From positions 1 to 64,000 of the forward strand of contig JAEYOM010000014.1 of the NCBI GenBank assembly GCA_023411715.1: a stretch of DNA of 64,000 bases, read 5' to 3'. Positions within the stretch are counted from its first letter, which is position 1, and each line of letters opens with the position of its first letter. The notes beneath the pieces are model-generated. The model saw only the letters and a program-made list of their open reading frames with translations. It was not told the DNA's origin and did no database searches. The position numbers were made by a program, and so were the translations under genes. The stretch comes from Bacillota bacterium. GTDB lineage: Bacteria; Bacillota; Clostridia; Acetivibrionales; DTU013. This document shows, piece by piece, positions 40,210 to 47,875 of the stretch.

Positions 40210-40923
40210 ATGATTATTGTAATGAGAAAGTCCAACGTTATCTTGATAGGACTTATTTTCGCGCTTCTTCTTGCGATATACAGCCTTAATATGAGTTCTG
40301 ATACCCAGACTGCCGCCGGACGGGACCAGGAGGGACAGAAAACTGTCGTGATCGATGCCGGCCATGGCGGAGAGGATCCCGGTAAAATAAGCAGTTACAG
40401 CGATCTGAAGGAAAAGGATCTCAACCTTAAGGTTGCCTTCAAAGTCAAGGAGCTGCTTGAAAGCGACAATTACAAGGTTATCATGACACGTGAGGAAGAT
40501 AAGCTTGTATACAGTGAAGGCACAACAAACATATATAACAAGAGAAAGCAGGACCTGACGAGAAGGAAGGAGATAATGGATAACAGCGGCGCCCAGATAG
40601 TGGTCAGCATCCATATGAACAGTTTCCAGCAGTCCCAGTATTACGGAGCGCAGACATTCTACCCGCCCTATTCGACCGAAAGCCTGAAGCTGGCGAAATC
40701 CATCCAGGATGCACTCAGGGAGAATCTGGATAAGAACAACAAGAGAATGCCCGAGGAGAAAAAGGACCAGATAGTTATCCTCACTGATCTCAAGACACCT
40801 ACCACCATAGTTGAATGCGGCTTTTTATCAAATTCCGAAGAGGAGCGCAAGCTTGGCAGCGACGATTATCAGTCGCAGGTAGCGGCAGCCATAAAGAAGG
40901 GAATAGACAATTATTTCAAATAA
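40210..40923 (+). CDS. cwlD: N-acetylmuramoyl-L-alanine amidase, CwlD-like
   Basis: The 237-residue protein has an N-terminal signal anchor (VILIGLIFALLLAIYSL) and an Amidase_3 domain: VVIDAGHGGEDPGK (zinc His), SIHMNSF (second zinc His) and TTIVECGFLSN (zinc-site and catalytic Glu region). CwlD acts in making the muramic-delta-lactam of spore cortex, consistent with the organism; the size and anchor match. GGGGACGGGG precedes ATG 40210. Confidence 0.88.
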   Translation: MIIVMRKSNVILIGLIFALLLAIYSLNMSSDTQTAAGRDQEGQKTVVIDAGHGGEDPGKISSYSDLKEKDLNLKVAFKVKELLESDNYKVIMTREEDKLVYSEGTTNIYNKRKQDLTRRKEIMDNSGAQIVVSIHMNSFQQSQYYGAQTFYPPYSTESLKLAKSIQDALRENLDKNNKRMPEEKKDQIVILTDLKTPTTIVECGFLSNSEEERKLGSDDYQSQVAAAIKKGIDNYFK

Positions 40924-40959
40924 GATTGATTTGTCGGCGGCCAGAGAGCCAGCGGTATT

Positions 40960-42894
40960 TCAGGATGACGTCTGAGCCTCAGTCAGCTCCTGCACCGATA
41001 CCGAAAAAGTCTCCCAATCCTCATACAGCTTCTCAAGTTTAGTTTCGAGTTCGAGCTGCTCGCTGCTAAGAGTGGAGAGCAGCACATGGTCGCTGAGGGC
41101 CGTATCAAGGGACATCTCGGCCGCTATCTCGGAAAGTCTCGCTTCCGCCCTGCCGATATCGTCCTCGCAGGCGGCAAGCTGCTTTTCCAGCTTCCTTCTG
41201 CGGGCTTTTTCCTCCTTGTTCTCCCGTCTCTCCTGTTTCGAAGCCGTAAGATTCTGACCTTTACCTGCGGACTGATCCTGCGGCTGCCTGCGATGTTCAA
41301 GATAGAAGGTATAGTCGCCCCTATAGTCTTCCAGGCTGTTTCCTGACATTTCAATTACTCTTGAGGCCAGCTTCCTGATAAAGTACCTGTCGTGAGATAC
41401 TGCCAGCAGAGTCCCGTCAAAGGCCAACAGCGCTTCTTCCAGCGCTTCTCTCGAGTTGATGTCCAGATGGTTGGTAGGTTCGTCGAGCAATAGCAGATTC
41501 GCGCCCGACAGCATTAGCTTCGTAAGCGCGACCCTGCTTTTTTCACCCCCGCTAAGTATGCCTACGGCCTTGTACACCTCTTCGCCCGTAAAGAGAAACT
41601 GTGCCAGAGCGTTTCGTATCTGCGTGTGAGTAAGCTTCTCGTTATCGTCCCATACTTCTTCAAGCACCGTATTATCGTCGTTCAGACCTTCGAGCTCCTG
41701 GTCGTAATAGCCGAGGACGATCTTGTGCCCATACTCGAAGCTGCCGTCCGACTGTTCGATTTTTCCCGCCAGTATCTTAAGCAGAGTAGACTTGCCGCAG
41801 CCATTGGGTCCGAGCAGGAATATCCTTTCATTGCGTTTTATATTGAGGTTTATATCCTTGAACAGCGGTTTCCCGGGAAAGCTCTTTGACAGATTCTCCA
41901 CAAACAGGACATCGTTTCCGCTGATGATGCTGCTCCTGAAATCTATTTTGATACCATTGGGCAGGTTTTTCGGCGCGTCCAGCTTTTCCATCCTGTCGAT
42001 CGCCTTCTGGCGGCTTTCAGCCGCAACTATGTTTTTCTCGCGGTTCCAGCGCCTTTGCTGTTCGATGAACGCCTCCATCCGGGCAATCTCCTTCTGCTGC
42101 TGTTCATAATGCCTGCGTTGGATCTCCCTGTCAACCGCCTTTTTTTGGGCGTAGACGGAGTAGCCGCCATTATAGGTGGTGCTTTCGCAATTTTCGAGCT
42201 CTATGGTTTTAGTAGTTACGGCATCGAGAAAGTAACGGTCATGGGATATGACAAGCACGGCTTTTTTGTAGCTTTTGATGAAATCCTCGAGCCATTCTGC
42301 CGCCGAAATGTCCAGATGGTTCGTAGGTTCGTCTAGAAGCAGCAGATCCGGCTCCTCAAGCAGCAGCTTTGCCAGTGCAAGGCGGGTTTTCTGCCCGCCG
42401 CTGAGCGCTCTTACAGGCAGTTCGAACTGCTCATCTGGGAAGCCGAGACCCCGGAGGACGCCCCTGATCCTGCTGTTGTATTCATAGCCGCCTTCGCGTG
42501 AGAAGCGCTCCAGCAGCGTATCATATTCCTTCATCATGGAATGCAGCCGCTCGTCATCTTTTTCATGGCTTATATTTTTTTCCAAAAGTTTGAGTTTCTC
42601 TTCCATCGAGATAAGCACGGCATAGGTTGCGAGCATCTCAGCCCAGACGGTACGATCGGTATCCAGACCTGAATTCTGGTCCAGGCAGCCCAACTGAAGC
42701 CCCTTTGATATGAATACATCGCCTGAGTCCTGCGGGAGCCTTCCGGTGATTATTTTGAAAAGTGTAGACTTGCCTGCGCCGTTGACGCCGACCAGACCCG
42801 CCTTTTCCCCCTGCTGCAAGCTGCAGCTGACCTTGTTCAATATGACATCTGTCCCGTAGGACAGGCTGATTTCATTGCATGCCAGAATAATCAT
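40960..42894 (-). CDS. ABC-F family ATPase
   Basis: The 644-residue protein has two ABC ATPase domains in one chain: Walker A GVNGAGKST and GPNGCGKST, signatures LSGGQKTRLALAKLL and LSGGEKSRVALTKLM, Walker B LLLLDEPTNHLD twice. The charged linker between them (YEQQQKEIARMEAF, RRWNREKNI) and a C-terminal coiled coil (about 545-640) are the ABC-F layout. Such proteins act on the ribosome, in translation quality control or antibiotic protection. It has no membrane segment. The gene is divergent from rex. Confidence 0.92.
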   Translation of the reverse strand: MIILACNEISLSYGTDVILNKVSCSLQQGEKAGLVGVNGAGKSTLFKIITGRLPQDSGDVFISKGLQLGCLDQNSGLDTDRTVWAEMLATYAVLISMEEKLKLLEKNISHEKDDERLHSMMKEYDTLLERFSREGGYEYNSRIRGVLRGLGFPDEQFELPVRALSGGQKTRLALAKLLLEEPDLLLLDEPTNHLDISAAEWLEDFIKSYKKAVLVISHDRYFLDAVTTKTIELENCESTTYNGGYSVYAQKKAVDREIQRRHYEQQQKEIARMEAFIEQQRRWNREKNIVAAESRQKAIDRMEKLDAPKNLPNGIKIDFRSSIISGNDVLFVENLSKSFPGKPLFKDINLNIKRNERIFLLGPNGCGKSTLLKILAGKIEQSDGSFEYGHKIVLGYYDQELEGLNDDNTVLEEVWDDNEKLTHTQIRNALAQFLFTGEEVYKAVGILSGGEKSRVALTKLMLSGANLLLLDEPTNHLDINSREALEEALLAFDGTLLAVSHDRYFIRKLASRVIEMSGNSLEDYRGDYTFYLEHRRQPQDQSAGKGQNLTASKQERRENKEEKARRRKLEKQLAACEDDIGRAEARLSEIAAEMSLDTALSDHVLLSTLSSEQLELETKLEKLYEDWETFSVSVQELTEAQTSS

Positions 42895-42931
42895 AAAATC
42901 ATTCTAGCAAAAAAGCGGGTATCGGGCAATA

Positions 42932-42960
42932 TTGACAAAAAAATATCAAAGTTGTATAAT
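42932..42960 (+). promoter_or_regulatory. consensus promoter of rex
   Basis: TTGACA (42932-42937), 17 bp and TATAAT (42955-42960) form a perfect sigma-A promoter 34 nt before the rex ATG. An imperfect TTGA ... TCAA pairing spans the -35, but it is too weak to call a Rex operator. Confidence 0.88.
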
Positions 42961-42994
42961 TCCAGTATTAAGCGAATTCTGGAGGAGGTAGTCA

Positions 42995-43636
42995 ATGGCT
43001 TCTAAGAAAAAAGTTTCTGTAGCTGTTATCAGAAGACTGCCCAGGTACTACAGATATCTGTCCGACTTGCTGGCGATGGATATAACAAGGATCTCATCAA
43101 AGGAACTGAGTACGAGGATGGGTATCACCGCTTCCCAGATACGACAGGACCTGAACTGCTTCGGAGGATTTGGACAGCAGGGCTACGGCTACAATGTGGA
43201 ATTGCTTTTCAACGAAATAGGTAACATCCTCGGCGCCAACAATAAATTCAAGACCATAATCATCGGCGCAGGTAATATGGGGCAGGCGCTGGCCCATTAC
43301 GGCAATTTTGAAAAAAGAGGCTTTGAAATAATTGGCATTTTCGACATAAATCCGAAGGTCATCGGAACCAGGATCAAAGATATAGAGATCTTCCATATGG
43401 ACAAGCTCGACGAATTTATAAAGAAATATAAAGTGGATATCGCGATGCTGACCGTGCCTTATGAACAGGCCAGGGAAGTGGCTGAAAGAGTGGCCCGCCT
43501 TGGCATCAGAGGTCTGTGGAACTTCTCTCCTATGGATCTTAAACTGCCCTACGAAATGGTGATCGAGAACGTCCATCTCAGCGACAGTCTTATGGTCCTC
43601 GGTTTCAAGATCAGGGATAAATTCAGCGGCAAATAA
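42995..43636 (+). CDS. rex: redox-sensing transcriptional repressor Rex
   Basis: The 213-residue repressor senses the NADH/NAD+ ratio and controls fermentation and hydrogenase genes. The N-terminal winged helix (IRRLPRYYRYLSDL, SSKELSTRMGITASQIRQDL) and the Rossmann motif GAGNMGQALAHY are clear, followed by LGIRGLWNFSPMDL, a typical Rex segment. GGAGGAGG precedes ATG 42995. Likely targets in this window include the alcohol dehydrogenase and hydrogenase genes, though I saw no convincing Rex box there. Confidence 0.95.
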   Translation: MASKKKVSVAVIRRLPRYYRYLSDLLAMDITRISSKELSTRMGITASQIRQDLNCFGGFGQQGYGYNVELLFNEIGNILGANNKFKTIIIGAGNMGQALAHYGNFEKRGFEIIGIFDINPKVIGTRIKDIEIFHMDKLDEFIKKYKVDIAMLTVPYEQAREVAERVARLGIRGLWNFSPMDLKLPYEMVIENVHLSDSLMVLGFKIRDKFSGK

Positions 43637-43653
43637 AATATGCCGGGAAACAG

Positions 43654-43680
43654 AGGGACTTCATTACCGTCCCTATGTTT
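43654..43680 (+). terminator. intrinsic terminator after rex
   Basis: AGGGAC (43654-43659) pairs with GTCCCT (43669-43674), followed by ATGTTTT. It lies between the convergent rex and aroA genes. Confidence 0.65.
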
Positions 43681-43703
43681 TAAATAACCAACCCACTTGT
43701 TAA

Positions 43704-44978
43704 TCAGAGCTTGTTGAGTGTTTCAAAGAAGCCGGGGTAGACTATATCGACGGCCTGCGTCTTTCTTATCATGGTTTCCCCGTCGGCAGCGAGTCCCGCT
43801 ATCGACAGCGCCATCGCGAGTGCGTGGTTGTTGTTGCTCTCAACGACTGTGCCCCGCAGTATTTCTCTTCCTTCTATCACGATGCCGTTACCGGTTTCCG
43901 TGATTTTGGCTCCCATTTTGGAGAGCTCGAATGAGATTTCCCTCATTTTACCGGATTCCATGACTTTGAAGCCTGAAAGGCCGGTTATCTCGGTCGTTCC
44001 TTTTGCAAGCGACGCCGCTACTATTATTACAGGCAGTTCGTCTATCAGGGTGGGTATGAGCTGAGGATCTATTTTTATACCTTTCAGAGGCGATGTTACG
44101 ACGTGTATGTCCGCAACCGGCTCGTTGCTTTCGGTCCGCAGGTTTATAAATTCTATATCCGCACCCATCGACCTGTAAACATCGATGATACCCGTTCTTG
44201 TCGGGTTTACTCCGACGTTTTTGATAACTATGTCGGATTTGGGAACAAGCAGCGCGGCCGTTATAAAATATGAAGCCATGGATATGTCGCCAGGTATAGA
44301 TACATGCCGTGCGTACAAATTTTCCACGGCATGGCTGATTACCTCAAGACCCTCGGTTTTAATATCGGCGCCGAAATAATTGAGCATCAGCTCCGTATGA
44401 TCTCTGGATCTGACGGCCTCTCTCACGACTGTGGCGCCTTCGGCATAAAGTCCCGCAAAGAGAAGAGGCGATTTGATATGTGTTTCGAGTTCAGACAATT
44501 CGAATATCGTACCTTTCAGGGAAGAAGGAGATATCACCAGGGGACAGAGGTTCCCGTCCTCTCTGCCGGAGATGTTTGCACCCATCTGCTTAAGGCAGCT
44601 GACTACCTTGCCTACCGGTTTCTTCATAGCAGCTTCGTTTCGGATCACGTTCGAGTTAAAGGGCTGGCCGATTAGTACACCGAGCAGAAGCCTTATAGCG
44701 GTGCCGGAACGTCCTGCGTTAAGGACCGCGGCGGGAGGTTTCAGTCCGTACAGGCCGCGTCCCTGTATCCTGACCTTGTTATCCTGGAGTATTTCAATGC
44801 CGACCTGCATTTTCCTGAAGCATTCGATTGTGCTGATGCAGTCTTCACCAAGCAGAAAATTATCGATTTCAGTTGTGCCTCTTGCCAGAGCTCCTGTTAC
44901 GACAGCCCTGTGGGATATGGATTTGTCTCCCGGAACTGTGATCTCTCCTCTAAGCGTATTTCTGTTTTCAATTAACAC
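43704..44978 (-). CDS. aroA: 3-phosphoshikimate 1-carboxyvinyltransferase (EPSP synthase)
   Basis: The 424-residue enzyme joins shikimate-3-phosphate with phosphoenolpyruvate. Conserved stretches are VPGDKSISHRAVVTGALA, LNAGRSGTAIRLLLG (the PEP-binding region; NAGTA-type in most) and SRDHTELML. GTG 44978 is chosen because GGGGGGACG lies just upstream on the minus strand. It is the last gene of aroF-tyrA-aroA, with a 69-nt gap after tyrA. Confidence 0.93.
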   Translation of the reverse strand: MLIENRNTLRGEITVPGDKSISHRAVVTGALARGTTEIDNFLLGEDCISTIECFRKMQVGIEILQDNKVRIQGRGLYGLKPPAAVLNAGRSGTAIRLLLGVLIGQPFNSNVIRNEAAMKKPVGKVVSCLKQMGANISGREDGNLCPLVISPSSLKGTIFELSELETHIKSPLLFAGLYAEGATVVREAVRSRDHTELMLNYFGADIKTEGLEVISHAVENLYARHVSIPGDISMASYFITAALLVPKSDIVIKNVGVNPTRTGIIDVYRSMGADIEFINLRTESNEPVADIHVVTSPLKGIKIDPQLIPTLIDELPVIIVAASLAKGTTEITGLSGFKVMESGKMREISFELSKMGAKITETGNGIVIEGREILRGTVVESNNNHALAMALSIAGLAADGETMIRKTQAVDIVYPGFFETLNKL

Positions 44979-45047
44979 GTTCGTCCCCCCCTGATAAAGT
45001 AAATTCAAATCATCCGTATATTTTGCCCACCGTCGGAATACGTTTGC

Positions 45048-46151
45048 TCATTTATTTTTATATACTTTATATCCTGTATTAACTAGCAAGTCAAAGGCAA
45101 AATTTACACTGTCGGGGTCGGATAGTGAGATTATCAGACAACCCTGTTCGAATTCCCTACTGTTTGCAACATTTATATTTTTTATATTTATATTATTCAG
45201 ACCGAGGATTGTTGCTATTTCGCCGATAATTCCAGGCCTGTCCTGAACATCAACAATGAGCTTGCAGAGAGGTTGTATCAGGCCGGCCGCCTGATTTTCC
45301 GAGATCGAATCCCTGTAGCGTCCCGCACTCGCAAAAAATTCGCGGACCTCTGCTGAATCATCGCTCCTGAGAGCTGCCGCAAAGTGATCCAGCTGTTCCT
45401 TGAACTGCGCTGTAAGGGCCAGCACCTGAGCCTTGTTGCTCGTTACGATATTTTCCCACATTGCAGGATTGGAGGAAGCGATCCTCGTTATATCGCGGAA
45501 CCCCCCTGCCGCAAGAGTCTTCATTCTGCCGTCGTCCTTATCAAGGTTCCTGACCATATTGACTAAAGCTGCTGCTATTATATGCGGCATGTGGCTTATG
45601 CCGGCTGCCGCGCGATCATGCTCTTCTGCGGTCATAACGATTGGGATGGCTCCGATACCCTTGATCAGTTCTGTGAGGGCGCTTACTGCTTCAGGCTTTG
45701 CAGAAGCATCGGGAGCCAACGCGTAATACGCGTTTTCAAATATATGAGCATAGCTGTTCACGTAGCCGGACCTCTCCGTACCCGCCATCGGGTGTCCCCC
45801 GATAAAGCACGGCCTGTGCGGGAGCCCGCCGACAGCCTTCGCTATCTCTTCTTTGGTGCTGCATGTGTCGGTTACGATACAGGTGTCACTTAAAAGGGGA
45901 GCAATTTCGGCGACATATCTTACAGCCTGTTTTACAGGTGTACAGATAAATATTATATCGGAGGTATAAACGCTGCTGTCGGGTAAGGTGACTCCCTTTT
46001 TAATGATACCCTGTCGAAGGGCCAGTTCAAGTGCGCCGGCGTCGTTGTCCACGGCAGTTATGCCGCGGATGCCGAGCTTGTCGTGCAGCGCTTTCGCAAG
46101 TGAACCGCCGATCAGTCCAAGGCCGATTATCGTTACTTTATTCAGCTTCAT
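45048..46151 (-). CDS. tyrA: prephenate dehydrogenase with ACT domain
   Basis: The 367-residue enzyme oxidises prephenate to 4-hydroxyphenylpyruvate in tyrosine synthesis. The Rossmann motif IIGLGLIGGSLAKAL is at the N-terminus, with the conserved His regions GGHPMAGTERSGY and AAGISHMPHIIAAAL. A C-terminal ACT domain (DVQDRPGIIGEIATILG, about 295-367) probably gives tyrosine feedback inhibition. The start overlaps the end of aroF by 14 bases. Confidence 0.93.
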   Translation of the reverse strand: MKLNKVTIIGLGLIGGSLAKALHDKLGIRGITAVDNDAGALELALRQGIIKKGVTLPDSSVYTSDIIFICTPVKQAVRYVAEIAPLLSDTCIVTDTCSTKEEIAKAVGGLPHRPCFIGGHPMAGTERSGYVNSYAHIFENAYYALAPDASAKPEAVSALTELIKGIGAIPIVMTAEEHDRAAAGISHMPHIIAAALVNMVRNLDKDDGRMKTLAAGGFRDITRIASSNPAMWENIVTSNKAQVLALTAQFKEQLDHFAAALRSDDSAEVREFFASAGRYRDSISENQAAGLIQPLCKLIVDVQDRPGIIGEIATILGLNNINIKNINVANSREFEQGCLIISLSDPDSVNFAFDLLVNTGYKVYKNK

Positions 46152-47166
46152 ATTTGAATTCTCTGCCTACTATTTCGGCAATCCTTCCGATATCTTTACA
46201 CAAATTATCGAACGCTTCTGGAGATAGCTGTTGCGCCGCGTCGGACAACGCACATCTGGGATTGGGATGTACTTCGATTATCAGTCCGTCAGCACCGGCA
46301 GCTATGGCCGCGCGAGATAGAGGCAGGATGTACTGCGACTTGCCTGCGGCGTGGCTTGGGTCGACAATTATCGGAAGGTGGCTGTTTGCTTTTACCACCG
46401 GGATAGCACTTACGTCCAGCGTATTTCTTGTGGCAGTCTCAAACGTCCTGATACCGCGTTCGCACAGAACTACGTTGTAATTTCCTTCACTCATTATATA
46501 TTCTGCGGCATTGAGCCATTCGTCTATCGTGGTTGCGGAGCCCCTCTTGAAAAGCACAGGCTTTCCGGAGCGGCCAACCTCTCTTAGCAGATGGAAATTC
46601 TGCGAATTGCGCGCGCCTATCTGGAACATATCGACATAATCCGCCGCTATTTCTACGGAATGCTCGCTTATTACTTCAGTCACCGTAACGAGGCCCGTTG
46701 CCTCGCTTGCTTCCTTCAGCATCTTAAGGCCGTCTTCCTCAAGACCCTGGAAGGAATATGGCGACGTCCTGGGCTTGAAAGCGCCGCCCCTCAGTATTTT
46801 GGCTCCCGATTTCTTTACCGCAGCTGCAGCTTCCATTACCTGTTCACGGCTTTCGACCGCGCAGGGGCCTGCGATTATGACAAGCTCCTTGCCGCCTATT
46901 TTGACTCCGTTGACGTCTATTACGCTTGGCTCAGGTCTGAAGGTCCTCCCGGCCAGCTTGTAGCTCTCCATTATCGGTACCAGCTTGTCGACGCCGGGCA
47001 TCAGTTCGAGCGGGATATCGCTCAGCAGCCTTTTGTCGCCGATTACGCCGATGATGGTCCTTTCCGTTCCTTTTGAAATATGTACGCCGAGCCCCACTTT
47101 TTCAAGTACTCTTGCGACTTCACGCACTTCGGGCTCCTGTGTCCCGGGTTTCATTACAATAATCAT
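46138..47166 (-). CDS. aroF: 3-deoxy-7-phosphoheptulonate synthase (DAHP synthase, type I-beta)
   Basis: The 342-residue enzyme condenses erythrose-4-phosphate and phosphoenolpyruvate, the first step of aromatic synthesis. An N-terminal ferredoxin-like regulatory domain (about 1-70, MIIVMKPGTQEPEVREV) precedes the barrel, with IAGPCAVESREQ, RGGAFKPRTSPYSFQG, KRGSATTIDEW and DPSHAAGKS. This domain order is the I-beta class. GGAAGGATCC precedes the ATG at 47166 on the minus strand. First gene of the aromatic operon. Confidence 0.95.
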   Translation of the reverse strand: MIIVMKPGTQEPEVREVARVLEKVGLGVHISKGTERTIIGVIGDKRLLSDIPLELMPGVDKLVPIMESYKLAGRTFRPEPSVIDVNGVKIGGKELVIIAGPCAVESREQVMEAAAAVKKSGAKILRGGAFKPRTSPYSFQGLEEDGLKMLKEASEATGLVTVTEVISEHSVEIAADYVDMFQIGARNSQNFHLLREVGRSGKPVLFKRGSATTIDEWLNAAEYIMSEGNYNVVLCERGIRTFETATRNTLDVSAIPVVKANSHLPIIVDPSHAAGKSQYILPLSRAAIAAGADGLIIEVHPNPRCALSDAAQQLSPEAFDNLCKDIGRIAEIVGREFKYEAE

Positions 47167-47281
47167 GGGATCCTTCCTTTCTACCGTTATTCTCTGGAAT
47201 CAATTAGTTTTACCATCCTACCGTTTTGCCATTCTACGTTACTGTTGCGTGATGCTTTGCCAAACCTGCCGAACCTGCCGT

Positions 47282-47345
47282 ACCATACATGCGGTTTGTG
47301 CCGAACCTGCCGAACCATACATGCGGTTTGTGCCGAACCTGCCGT
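47282..47345. repeat. two tandem 32-bp repeats
   Basis: ACCATACATGCGGTTTGTGC plus CGAACCTGCCG(A/T) occurs twice in a row, preceded by further AACCTGCCG units (47262-47280). A related reverse-oriented motif, GGCCCGGCAGGTTA, occurs near 47511 and 47611. These fill the gap between aroF and the EF-G paralogue. Confidence 0.8.
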
Positions 47346-47365
47346 ACCGGCGGTTTTCTATTGCG

Positions 47366-47493
47366 GAGTTTTGTTCAAAGAGCATATAAGATTCGCTTTG
47401 CGGCAAATTCAAACTCGCTCGGCTAAAGCCTCGCTCAAACAATGAATTTGCCTTATGCAAAGCTTCATCAATATGCTCTAATTCACAAAACTC
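47366..47493. repeat. 128-bp imperfect inverted repeat (long hairpin element)
   Basis: Matching arm pairs in order are GAGTTTTG/CAAAACTC (47366/47486), AGAGCATAT/ATATGCTCT (47379/47471), GCTTTGC/GCAAAGC (47395/47457) and GGCAAATTCA/TGAATTTGCC (47402/47443). The result is a long interrupted stem with a loop of about 31 nt. It resembles a miniature palindromic mobile element. The remainder of 47167-47875 shows no convincing gene. Confidence 0.8.
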
Positions 47494-47875
47494 ATGCAAT
47501 GCCAAACCGCCGGCCCGGCAGGTTAATTTCAGCTACCATTTCTACTGCCAACATAGTTCTGTAGTTCCATAATGTACAACCGCCGATGCGGCAGAGCAAT
47601 AGAAAACCGTCGGCCCGGCAGGTTATAACATCACGCTCCGGGCCCTTGTAACATGCAATTCTTACCCTATATGCAAGGCCCAGGTTTGATATAAATTTAC
47701 AATGATATGGCTGAAATGTCAAGGTAAACGGCACGTCGGCCATAACAGAAAATCCTTGAACTGGTCTGATTGTGTGTTATAATATACATTGTGTCATAAT
47801 ACCCGTTATTCTTGAATGAATTTGCTATTAATTTGGAAAATTAATATAAGTTCGTAAAAACAAGGGGGAATTCAC

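Noticed and set aside
42932..42950. Rex operator at the rex promoter (TTGACA ... TATCAA)
   Set aside because: Only the outer TTGA/TCAA positions match and the core is a homopolymeric A run; too weak to call.
47239..47505. Minus-strand open frame of 88 codons
   Set aside because: It is made entirely of the tandem repeats and the long inverted repeat, and has no ribosome binding site.
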